From: Chloroflexota bacterium
Lineage (GTDB): Bacteria; Chloroflexota; Dehalococcoidia; Dehalococcoidales; RBG-16-60-22
Length of the DNA stretch: 15,311 nt
Assembly (NCBI GenBank): GCA_016190585.1
Contig: JACPQH010000062.1
Coordinates: 1 to 15,311, forward strand
Reading direction: 5' to 3'
Shown: in pieces, positions 7,336-13,303 of the stretch
Layout of the letters: each line of letters starts with the position of its first letter
Position numbering within the stretch: the first letter of the stretch is position 1
The notes under the pieces: generated by a model
Seen by the model: the letters and a program-made list of their open reading frames with translations, nothing else
Databases searched by the model: none
Told to the model about the DNA's origin: nothing
Position numbers and translations under genes: made by a program

Positions 7336-8550
7336 ATGGGACCGCTTTCCGGCATCAGGGTGCTCGACCTCTCGCGGGTAATCGCCGGACCTTACGGGTC
7401 GATGCTGCTGGCCGACCTCGGGGCCGAGGTTATCAAGGTGGAGACGCCGGAAGGCGACATCAGCCGGGTCTCCGCCGGGCCCACCCACAAGGGCGAGAAC
7501 TTTTATTACCTGGCCTTTAACCGGAACAAGAAGGACATCGCCCTGGACCTGCTGACAGAGTCCGGCAAGCAGGCGATTTACGACCTGGTAAAGGTCTCGG
7601 ACGTCGTCTGGAACAACTTCCGGGCGGGCTCCATGGAGCGCCTGGGTTTCAGCTACGAAAAGCTCAGCGAGATAAACCCGCGCCTCATCTACTGCTCGAT
7701 AACCGGTTACGGGCCGACCGGCCCGGCGAAGGACCGGCCGGCTTACGACATCGCCGTGCTGGCCGCCTCGGGCGTCCTCAGCGTGACCGGCGAGCCGGAC
7801 GGGCGGCCGGTCAGGCCGGGGGTGCCCATCGCGGATGAGGCTGCCGGCATGTTCGGCGTCATCGGCGTGCTGGCGGCGCTGGCGGAGAGGGCAGGTACCG
7901 GCAAGGGCAAGCGGGTAGACATCTCGATGATGGACGCCTGCATCTCTCTGCTCTGCTACCCGCTCACCTACTATTTTACCACGGGCATCGTGCCTAAACC
8001 GCGCAGCAACTCCGGTCACCTCATCCTGGTACCCTACGGCATCTTCAAGACCCGGCAGGGCTACGTAGCGCTGGGCGTCTGCTGGCCGCGCATTACCCGG
8101 GCTATCGGCGCGGAGTGGTTGGCTGAAGACCCCCGGTTCAAGGACTTGAAGGCGCGCCAGGAGCACCAGGACGAGCTTAACCAGCTCATCGAGCAGTACC
8201 TGGCCCAGGCCGACGCCGACGACTGGGTGGAGCTATTCAAGGTGGAAGATATCGCCGCGGCCAAGGTGGCCAGCCTGGACGAGGTGGCGGCCGACCCCCA
8301 GGTGGCGCACCAGAAGATGATTATCGAGATGGAGCACCCGCTGGGCGGGAGTATAAGGCTGGCCGGGAACCCCGTCAAGATGGCGGGGATTTCCGAAACG
8401 GAATACACCGCGCCGCCGGTGCTCAACCAGCACGAGCATGAAATACTCTCCGGCCTTCTCGGCTACTCCCGGGAGCAGATAGAGGCCCTTACAGATGAAG
8501 CCCGGCGGAACGCCGCCGATCGCCTCCAGCATATCCAGAAGGTGCTGTGA
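7336..8550 (+). CDS. CaiB/BaiF family III CoA-transferase
   Basis: Second family III CoA-transferase, 404 residues, homologous to but clearly different from its divergent neighbour. Landmarks are G-I-R-V-L-D-L-S-R-V-I-A-G-P-Y at 6-20, L-G-A-E-V-I-K-V-E at 28-36, F-N-R-N-K-K-D at 61-67, G-Y-G-P-T-G-P at 124-130 and A-D-E-A-A-G with candidate catalytic Asp167. The ATG at 7336 has a good CAGGAG ribosome site seven bases upstream. The substrate cannot be deduced. Family members include formyl-CoA:oxalate, carnitine, succinyl-CoA:mesaconate and benzylsuccinate CoA-transferases. The gene stands alone: it ends 25 bases before the convergent winged-helix gene, and no acyl-CoA dehydrogenase, ligase or hydratase is nearby. 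Confidence 0.93.
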   Translation: MGPLSGIRVLDLSRVIAGPYGSMLLADLGAEVIKVETPEGDISRVSAGPTHKGENFYYLAFNRNKKDIALDLLTESGKQAIYDLVKVSDVVWNNFRAGSMERLGFSYEKLSEINPRLIYCSITGYGPTGPAKDRPAYDIAVLAASGVLSVTGEPDGRPVRPGVPIADEAAGMFGVIGVLAALAERAGTGKGKRVDISMMDACISLLCYPLTYYFTTGIVPKPRSNSGHLILVPYGIFKTRQGYVALGVCWPRITRAIGAEWLAEDPRFKDLKARQEHQDELNQLIEQYLAQADADDWVELFKVEDIAAAKVASLDEVAADPQVAHQKMIIEMEHPLGGSIRLAGNPVKMAGISETEYTAPPVLNQHEHEILSGLLGYSREQIEALTDEARRNAADRLQHIQKVL

Positions 8551-8575
8551 AGCGCCGGGCCAGGTTGCTGAGTGA

Positions 8576-8971
8576 CTAGACCCGGATGTCCGGCATCAGA
8601 AGCTGTTTGAACGTTATCGCCGGGGAGGGCGCCCGCGCTGGCTCGGAGTTATTGCGCACCAGCTCCTGCCACTGGGACCAGGTCAGGCCGGCCAGGCAGC
8701 GCGCCAGGCTGTTCATCGGCTCATCGTCGGTCAGACGGTAGAACGAAATACCATTCTCGGAATGGGTCTTCACCAGGTTGTTTTTCAGAAAATCGTACAG
8801 GGTCTTGTCAATGTCTGATTTCCGCCAGTTCAGCGCGTAGGCCAGGGCCCGCTTGCTGAGGCGGGCATAAGGGTGCCGCCCCAGGAACAGCAGGAGCTCG
8901 CGGCCGCACTCATCACGGACATGGTTAACGAGGAGCTCACGGAGCATCGCCTCGTGGCAGTTCTCGGGCAT
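8576..8971 (-). CDS. Probable winged-helix protein of unknown function
   Basis: A 131-residue soluble protein of no family I recognise by name. Residues about 10-84 read as a winged-helix domain: a helix around LLVNHVRDECGRELLLFLG, then S-K-R-A-L-A-Y-A-L then D-I-D-K-T-L-Y-D-F-L as a helix-turn-helix with probable recognition helix, then a beta wing around V-K-T-H-S-E-N-G-I-S-F-Y-R-L. The tail from about 87 holds W-S-Q-W and a Pro/Ala-rich end. The ATG at 8971 has a full GGAGGT ribosome site six bases upstream, which strongly supports a real gene. It is the last gene after ftsA-ftsZ, separated from ftsZ by a GC hairpin. A DNA-binding regulatory role is inference; protein-protein winged helices also exist. 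Confidence 0.8.
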   Translation of the reverse strand: MPENCHEAMLRELLVNHVRDECGRELLLFLGRHPYARLSKRALAYALNWRKSDIDKTLYDFLKNNLVKTHSENGISFYRLTDDEPMNSLARCLAGLTWSQWQELVRNNSEPARAPSPAITFKQLLMPDIRV

Positions 8972-8993
8972 AGGAGCACCTCCGCTTTGTTAA

Positions 8994-9022
8994 AGGGTGG
9001 CGGGGGGTCGCCCCGCCACCCT
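8994..9022 (-). terminator. 12-bp GC hairpin between ftsZ and the winged-helix gene
   Basis: A perfect 12-bp stem AGGGTGGCGGGG / CCCCGCCACCCT with a 5-base loop, starting 11 bases after the ftsZ stop on the minus strand. Only a TTTAA follows, so termination would be partial at best. It could lower expression of the downstream winged-helix gene relative to ftsZ, or protect the ftsZ 3' end. No T-run is present on the plus strand. Confidence 0.55.
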
Positions 9023-9033
9023 ACCGTCAAACG

Positions 9034-10134
9034 CTAACGGCCCATGGGACGATTGGGTATCTGGCGACGCGCACCCCCGGCCTGACGATATCTCATGAAG
9101 GAGGGAACTTCAAAGTCTTCGTCTGTTTTCAGGTTTTTCAGGACGCGAGTGATCTCTTTTTCTCGAGCAGTACCAACCATCGCTTCCTTGGTGGCAAAGC
9201 CAGTGGCGATTAGCGTTAAGCGGACCTCGCTGCCCATATTGGGGTCAAGGATAACGCCGAAAATGATGTTGGCGTCCGGGTCACATGCCTGGCGGATAAC
9301 CTCCGCCGCGTGATTGACCTCAAAGAGGCTCAGATTGCTCCCGGCCATGTTGAAGAGCACGCCGGTGGCGCCGTCCATGGAGACGTCCAGCAGGGGGCTG
9401 GCCAGCGCCTGCTTGGCGGCGTCTACCGCCCGGTTCTGACCGGAGCCGCGGCCGATGGACATCCAGGCGGGACCGGCTTCCTTCATGATGGACCGGATGT
9501 CGGCGAAATCAAGGTTGACCAGGCCGGGCACGGTGATGACCTCGGCGATGGCCTGGACGCCGTGGCAGAGGATCTCGTCAGCCAGCTTGAAAGCCCCGTC
9601 AACACCCGTCTTGTTATCACAGAGGTCGAGGAGATGGTCGTTCGGCACGATGATAAGCGTGTCAACCTTGGAAATCAGGTCGGTGATGCCCTCCTCCGCG
9701 GTGCGCGTCCGGTGCGCCCCTTCGAAGGTAAAGGGCTTGGTGACCACGGCGATGGTCAGCGCGCCGCTTTTCTTGACGGCATCCGCCACAACCGAGATAG
9801 AACCGGTGCCGGTGCCGCCGCCCATGCCGGCGGTGAGGAAGCACATATCAGCGCCGAGCACCTGCTGCCGTATCTCGTCGATGCTCTCCTGGGCGGCGTT
9901 CCTGCCGACCTTGTGGTCGCCGCCGGCGCCGAGGCCGCGGGTACACTTCTCACCGATCTGGATGCGCACGGCGGCCTCGGTGATGGCCAGGTGCTGGGCG
10001 TCGGTATTCATCGCGATGAACTCGACGCCGCGGATCTGCTCCCGGACCATCCGGGTGACGGCGTTACAACCAGCCCCGCCCATGCCGATTACTTTAATCT
10101 TGGCCGGGCTCGGGACGTAACTAGTTTTAGCCAT
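9034..10134 (-). CDS. ftsZ: Cell division GTPase FtsZ
   Basis: Tubulin-like GTPase that polymerises into the division ring. The nucleotide-binding signature G-G-G-T-G-T-G is at residues 105-111, V-T-K-P-F-T-F-E-G at 131-139, and the catalytic T7 loop N-L-D-F-A-D-I-R at 207-214 keeps Asn207, Asp209 and Asp212. The core ends near T-G-F at 311-313. After a linker of only about 25 residues comes a conserved C-terminal peptide, D-F-E-V-P-S-F-M-R at 340-348, and a basic tail. After the signature the sequence is S-I-S where most FtsZ have A-A-P or similar. The product is 366 residues. The ATG at 10134 has AAGGAGG nine bases upstream, 24 bases after the ftsA stop. Catalytic residues look intact, so it should be active. 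Confidence 0.97.
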   Translation of the reverse strand: MAKTSYVPSPAKIKVIGMGGAGCNAVTRMVREQIRGVEFIAMNTDAQHLAITEAAVRIQIGEKCTRGLGAGGDHKVGRNAAQESIDEIRQQVLGADMCFLTAGMGGGTGTGSISVVADAVKKSGALTIAVVTKPFTFEGAHRTRTAEEGITDLISKVDTLIIVPNDHLLDLCDNKTGVDGAFKLADEILCHGVQAIAEVITVPGLVNLDFADIRSIMKEAGPAWMSIGRGSGQNRAVDAAKQALASPLLDVSMDGATGVLFNMAGSNLSLFEVNHAAEVIRQACDPDANIIFGVILDPNMGSEVRLTLIATGFATKEAMVGTAREKEITRVLKNLKTDEDFEVPSFMRYRQAGGARRQIPNRPMGR

Positions 10135-10158
10135 GTTATTTTTCCTCCTTTTCCTGAG

Positions 10159-11385
10159 TTATGAAGCCTGTTCCGGCTTCCTGGTACCAAAAAGGCCAAG
10201 AAAACGCGAGACGAACCCGGAAAGAGCGCCGTTTTTATTCGCTTTCCAGTTCTTGGAGCCCTGATTGGCGAACTTCCACATCAAAAGCCCCACGCTGGTG
10301 CTGTAGCACGGGTTACGAAGAACATCCGAAACGCCGTACAGGTTGGGCGGGACGCCGGTCCGCACCGGAAGCCTGGTAACTTCGCTGGCCAGCTCGGCGA
10401 CGCCGGGAAGGTTAGCCCCACCGCCGGTGAGGACGATACCCGAAGGTATCAGCTTGGCGTAATCCGCGCCGGGCAGCTCCAGCATCACCAGTCTCATGAG
10501 CTCCTCGATGCGGACGCGAATGATCTCGGAAAGGTCCAGGTAAGACACGCTGTGCCCGTCCCCGGTAACCGTCCGGTCCCCCGAGCCTTCTTCCAGGGGC
10601 ATCACGCTGCCGTACCTCTTCTTCATTTCCTCGGCCAGCTCAAAGGAAAGCCCGAGGCCGATGGAGATGTCCCGCGTGACCTGGTAGCCGGCAACCGGCA
10701 GGACCGAGGTGTGCATGATGCTGTTGTCCCGGAACACGGCGATATCCGTGGTGCCGCCGCCAATGTCCGCCAGCAGGACCCCGTCCAGCTTCTCTTCCGG
10801 GCTCAGGCAGGCTTCGGCGGAGGCCAGAGGTTCGAGGACGAGGTCGTCCACCTCGACGCCGACCCCGCGGATGCACTTGGTCAGGTTCTGTACCGAGGTG
10901 ACCGCCGCCGTGATGATATGGGTTTCGACATCCAGGCGGAAACCGTGCATGCCAACGGGGTTTTTCACGCCTTCCTGGCCGTCAACGATGTAGTTGCGCG
11001 GGATGATGTGAAGCAGCTTGTTTTCACTGGGGACCTTGATGCTGCGGGCGACATTAAGCACGCGCTTCAGGTCGCCGGGTTTGACCAGGCGGTCGTTGCG
11101 GTTGATGGTAACAACCCCGTGGTTGTTCTGGGAAGTGATATGCCGGCCGGTAACGCCGACGTAAGCGGATTCCATGCGATAGCCGGCCGTCTCTTCCGCC
11201 TGTTTGACAGACTGGCGTATGGATTCTCTGGCTTCATTAATATTGACCACCATGCCCTTCTGCAGGCCGTGGGACGGGACAATGCCGACGCCAAGGATCC
11301 TCAGGCCGAAACCGTCAGTATCCGCCATGATAGTGCAGACCTTGGTGGTACCGACATCGATGGCGCCAATGCGTCTCCTTTTCAT
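10159..11385 (-). CDS. ftsA: Cell division protein FtsA
   Basis: Actin-like ATPase that tethers FtsZ filaments to the membrane. The first phosphate-binding segment A-I-D-V-G-T-T-K is at 8-15, the second D-I-G-G-G-T-T-D at 207-214, and the adenosine motif L-T-G-G-G-A at 319-324. The SHS2-like 1C region lies between. At the C-terminus, residues 386-400 (GALSGFVSRFLGLFG) form an amphipathic helix typical of the FtsA membrane-targeting sequence. The product is 408 residues, normal length. The ATG at 11385 has AAGGAGG seven bases upstream. It is the second gene of the operon, preceded by the 68-residue protein instead of the usual ftsQ and followed by ftsZ. Confidence 0.96.
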   Translation of the reverse strand: MKRRRIGAIDVGTTKVCTIMADTDGFGLRILGVGIVPSHGLQKGMVVNINEARESIRQSVKQAEETAGYRMESAYVGVTGRHITSQNNHGVVTINRNDRLVKPGDLKRVLNVARSIKVPSENKLLHIIPRNYIVDGQEGVKNPVGMHGFRLDVETHIITAAVTSVQNLTKCIRGVGVEVDDLVLEPLASAEACLSPEEKLDGVLLADIGGGTTDIAVFRDNSIMHTSVLPVAGYQVTRDISIGLGLSFELAEEMKKRYGSVMPLEEGSGDRTVTGDGHSVSYLDLSEIIRVRIEELMRLVMLELPGADYAKLIPSGIVLTGGGANLPGVAELASEVTRLPVRTGVPPNLYGVSDVLRNPCYSTSVGLLMWKFANQGSKNWKANKNGALSGFVSRFLGLFGTRKPEQAS

Positions 11386-11414
11386 TAGTTATCCTCCTTC
11401 GAAGTTAGAACCCT

Positions 11415-11621
11415 CTAGCCCTGTCGGTAGTGCACGTTCCACTTGAGGCAAAGAGAATCGATGAAGTTCCTCACCTCCGGATTGGCCGCCTGGTAGAGCT
11501 CCGCGAGAAAGCCGTGAAGCAGCTCGCCGCCGCTCATACCGGGTTGAGGCTCCGCCGGACCAGGTAAGTTGATGTAGACGATCTCCATCATCATCTTCTG
11601 GTACTCAATTGCTACTGCCAT
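11415..11621 (-). CDS. Small protein of unknown function, first gene of the ftsA-ftsZ operon
   Basis: A 68-residue protein that I do not recognise. It has no membrane segment. A hydrophobic stretch K-M-M-M-E-I-V-Y-I-N-L-P near 9-20 is followed by a Pro/Gly-rich turn (GPAEPQPGMSGGE), then a probable helical segment with ELLHGFLAELYQAANPEVRNFIDSL, ending W-N-V-H-Y. The reality of the gene rests on position and signals: an ATG at 11621, a strong AAGGAGGGG ribosome site six bases upstream, a predicted promoter about 40 bases upstream, and a 29-base gap to ftsA. It occupies the place ftsQ holds in many genomes but has no FtsQ features. A role in division or its regulation is guilt by association only. 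Confidence 0.75.
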   Translation of the reverse strand: MAVAIEYQKMMMEIVYINLPGPAEPQPGMSGGELLHGFLAELYQAANPEVRNFIDSLCLKWNVHYRQG

Positions 11622-11659
11622 TAGTATCCCCTCCTTTCATTTTGGAAACTTGTCCGAAT

Positions 11660-11687
11660 GGTATATTTTGCCGGAAGTCACCGTCAA
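11660..11687 (-). promoter_or_regulatory. Promoter of the division operon
   Basis: On the minus strand TTGACG (11687-11682) is followed by a 16-base spacer and TATACC (11665-11660); TACCAT at an 18-base spacing is an alternative -10. Transcription would start near 11653, leaving a leader of about 32 bases before the 68-residue gene. GGACAA copies lie three bases upstream of the -35 and at the predicted start point. Confidence 0.5.
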
Positions 11688-11700
11688 GTATTGTCCCAAT

Positions 11701-11730
11701 TTATCCGGCGTTATCCGCCGGTAATCCCGG
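11701..11730. repeat. 10-bp tandem repeat with internal hairpin
   Basis: Consecutive 10-mers TTATCCGGCG, TTATCCGCCG and the degraded GTAATCCCGG repeat in phase with the DNA helix, which suits protein binding on one face. The first two units also contain the inverted pair CCGGCG (11705-11710) and CGCCGG (11716-11721) around TTATC. It lies upstream of the division-operon promoter. Confidence 0.45.
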
Positions 11731-11760
11731 AATAGTCCAGGGCATTATTATTCCGGAATA
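11727..11760. repeat. Inverted repeat and 12-bp palindrome
   Basis: CCGGAATA (11727-11734) is inverted as TATTCCGG (11749-11756), and the right arm is itself part of a perfect 12-bp palindrome TATTCCGGAATA at 11749-11760. Palindromes of this size in an intergenic promoter region are typical of dimeric repressor or activator sites. The site lies centrally between the two divergent promoters. Confidence 0.45.
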
Positions 11761-11782
11761 TGTAATCTTTTCGACGATATTG

Positions 11783-11825
11783 ATATTTTGTCCCCGATTT
11801 TATCAAGGTTTTTTATATTTTGTCC
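11783..11825 (+). repeat. 11-bp direct repeat ATATTTTGTCC
   Basis: ATATTTTGTCC is present identically at 11783-11793 and 11815-11825, 32 bp apart (about three helical turns), just upstream of the DUF5343 promoter -35 box. A degenerate third copy, ATATTTTGCC, is at 11663-11672 and overlaps the -10 of the division-operon promoter. Confidence 0.5.
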
Positions 11826-11827
11826 GG

Positions 11828-11856
11828 TTGAATTTCCATAAACCTTGGTTTACAAT
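11828..11856 (+). promoter_or_regulatory. Promoter of the DUF5343 gene
   Basis: TTGAAT (4 of 6) at 11828-11833, exactly 17 bases of spacer, and TACAAT (5 of 6) at 11851-11856. Transcription would start near 11863, 26 bases before the GTG start. TTGTCC sits two bases upstream of the -35 and GGACAA spans the predicted start point. Confidence 0.6.
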
Positions 11857-11888
11857 AGGACAAACCGGCAGGAGGTGGCAGAAAAGCA

Positions 11889-12584
11889 GTGATAAGTTCC
11901 AAAATAAGCCGGCGCTTGCCGCCTTACGTCTCCTACCGCACCTTCCGGAACTTCCTGGAAGGCCTGCAGCAGCAGGGCATTCCCGCCCGGATAGACCGCA
12001 GCTACTGGGGGGAGCGGCTCTCCGGGAGCACCGGCAGCCAGCTCCTGGCGGCGCTGCGCTTCCTCAACCTGGCCGATACCGGCGGCGTCCCGTCCAGCCG
12101 GCTGAAGCAGTTGACCGCCGCCCGCGGGAGCCAGAAGACCGATATCCTGCGGCAGGCCACCAGCGAGGCTTACGCTTTTGTCTTGCAGGGTACTTTCGAT
12201 CCCAATAACGCCACCTATTCCCAGTTGGAGCAGGCCTTCCGGGACAACTACCAGCTCGGCGGGGACGTTTCCCGGAAATGCATCAAATTCTTCGTCAGCC
12301 TGGCGACCGATGCCGGAATTTACCTTTCTCCCTTTGTGACAAAAAAGTCCACCGGCCGGACCGGCTCCGGGACAAAAAAGGTGAATAAAAAAATTCCGGG
12401 ACGGGTCGAAAAAAATGCCAGTTCCATGCCAAGCATCCCCGAGGACGAAAACCGGGTGAGCCTGGACAAAATCCTGATAACCAAGTTCCCCGCTTTTGAC
12501 CCGGCATGGTCGGAAGAAGTAAAACTGAAGTGGTTCGAGGGTTTTGACCTGCTGCTGAAGCGGTTCTTCCAGGGGGAGAAATAG
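11889..12584 (+). CDS. DUF5343 family protein
   Basis: A 231-residue protein whose residues about 10-150 match the pattern I associate with DUF5343: P-P-Y-V-S-Y-R-T-F-R-N-F-L near the start, then I-P-A-R-I-D-R-S, S-G-S-T-G-S-Q-L-L-A-A-L-R-F-L-N-L, and a later Y-A-F-V-L. The family has no established function. A Lys/Thr/Gly-rich linker at about 150-180 leads to a C-terminal segment, K-F-P-A-F-D-P-A-W-S-E-E-V, followed by W-F-E-G-F-D-L-L-L-K-R-F, a helical motif seen as a separate tail in such proteins. No transmembrane segment. The start is GTG at 11889, with AGGAGGT 12 bases upstream, longer than ideal; no in-frame ATG lies between. It is divergent from the division operon and shares its regulatory region. 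Confidence 0.8.
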   Translation: MISSKISRRLPPYVSYRTFRNFLEGLQQQGIPARIDRSYWGERLSGSTGSQLLAALRFLNLADTGGVPSSRLKQLTAARGSQKTDILRQATSEAYAFVLQGTFDPNNATYSQLEQAFRDNYQLGGDVSRKCIKFFVSLATDAGIYLSPFVTKKSTGRTGSGTKKVNKKIPGRVEKNASSMPSIPEDENRVSLDKILITKFPAFDPAWSEEVKLKWFEGFDLLLKRFFQGEK

Positions 12585-12632
12585 CCTGGCGTAGACAGCG
12601 CGCCGGGCCGGCCTGACCTCCGCGCTCGGGGC

Positions 12633-12661
12633 AAAAAAAGGGGGGCCCGCCGGCCCCCCTT
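12633..12661 (-). terminator. Intrinsic terminator of the clpP operon
   Basis: Minus-strand reading gives a 10-bp stem, AAGGGGGGCC / GGCCCCCCTT, with a 4-base loop, running straight into seven T residues (12639-12633). It begins nine bases after the clpP stop. This is a textbook Rho-independent terminator. On the plus strand it could also slow transcription arriving from the DUF5343 gene, but the T-run there is only two bases. Confidence 0.92.
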
Positions 12662-12670
12662 GCTAAATGC

Positions 12671-13303
12671 CTATTTGGCCGGTTTTTCCGGCTTGCTCAG
12701 CACCTCATCCACCAGGCCGTACTCCACGGCCTGGGGCGGATTGAGGTAGAAGTCCCGGTCGGTGTCATGGACTATCTTGTCCATCGGCTGGCCGGTGTGT
12801 TTCACCAGGACATGGCGGATGATGTCCTGGAGGCGCATGATCTCCCGGGCGGCGATTTCGATATCGGCCGCCTGGCCCTGGGCGCCTCCCACCGCCTGGT
12901 GCAGGTGGATGGTGGAATTGGGCAGGGCGTAGCGTTTCCCTTTGGCGCCGGCGCAGAGCAGCACCGTGCCCATGCTGGCCGCCATGCCGACGCATATCGT
13001 GGAGACGGCCGGCTTGATAAGCTGCATAGTGTCGTAGATGGCCAGGCCGGCGCTGATCACCCCGCCCGGGCAGTTAATATAGACGCTGATGTCCTTCTCC
13101 GGGTCTTCCCGGTCCAGGTAGAGCAGCTGGGCGATGATGACATTGGCCACCTGGTCGTTGATGGGCATGCCCAGCATGACGATGCGCTCCCGGAGCAGCA
13201 GGGAGTAGATGTCAAAGGCGCGCTCGCCGCGGGCGCTGGTCTCGATGACCATGGGAATGACGTTTTCGGGGCGGAAATTACCCGAGCTGATGGGGCTGTT
13301 CAT
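12671..13303 (-). CDS. clpP: ATP-dependent Clp protease proteolytic subunit
   Basis: Serine protease that forms the tetradecameric degradation chamber and needs an unfoldase partner (ClpX, ClpA or ClpC). The product is 210 residues. The catalytic triad is visible: Ser110 in G-M-A-A-S-M-G, His135 in I-H-L-H-Q and Asp184 in D-T-D-R-D. The handle region [12 protein letters not shown] at 139-150 is well conserved. The family usually reads I-H-Q-P after the histidine; here it is L-H-Q-A. The ATG at 13303 overlaps the tig stop as ATGA, with GGAGGT eight bases upstream. The operon ends here with a strong terminator, and clpX, the common next gene, is absent. Confidence 0.97.
   Translation of the reverse strand: MNSPISSGNFRPENVIPMVIETSARGERAFDIYSLLLRERIVMLGMPINDQVANVIIAQLLYLDREDPEKDISVYINCPGGVISAGLAIYDTMQLIKPAVSTICVGMAASMGTVLLCAGAKGKRYALPNSTIHLHQAVGGAQGQAADIEIAAREIMRLQDIIRHVLVKHTGQPMDKIVHDTDRDFYLNPPQAVEYGLVDEVLSKPEKPAK

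Larger units (their letters stand above)
11650..11863. repeat. Five copies of the hexamer GGACAA/TTGTCC
   Basis: TTGTCC occurs on the plus strand at 11650-11655, 11691-11696, 11788-11793 and 11820-11825, and the inverse GGACAA at 11858-11863. Two copies bracket the division-operon promoter (centres 41 bp apart) and two bracket the DUF5343 promoter (38 bp apart); the fifth lies 32 bp upstream of the latter pair. On the minus strand the contexts share G-G-G/C-G-A-C-A-A-A/T-like cores. A shared regulator binding here is inference. Confidence 0.5.

Noticed and set aside
7312..8166. 284-residue open frame on the minus strand opposite the plus-strand CoA-transferase
   Set aside because: It shadows a gene with clear family motifs and a good ribosome site, and would run across that gene's start and promoter.
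8551..8575. Possible terminator between the converging CoA-transferase and winged-helix genes
   Set aside because: The short gap contains only a CCGGG/CCCGG pair with a long loop and no T-run on either strand.
9310..10164. Open frames on the plus strand opposite ftsZ, and similarly at 10552-11388 opposite ftsA
   Set aside because: They mirror the codons of highly conserved genes and have no independent ribosome site or domain.
12597..12626. Inverted pair AGCGCG / CGCGCT after the DUF5343 gene
   Set aside because: Only six base pairs with a loop of 18 bases and no following T-run; not convincing as a terminator.
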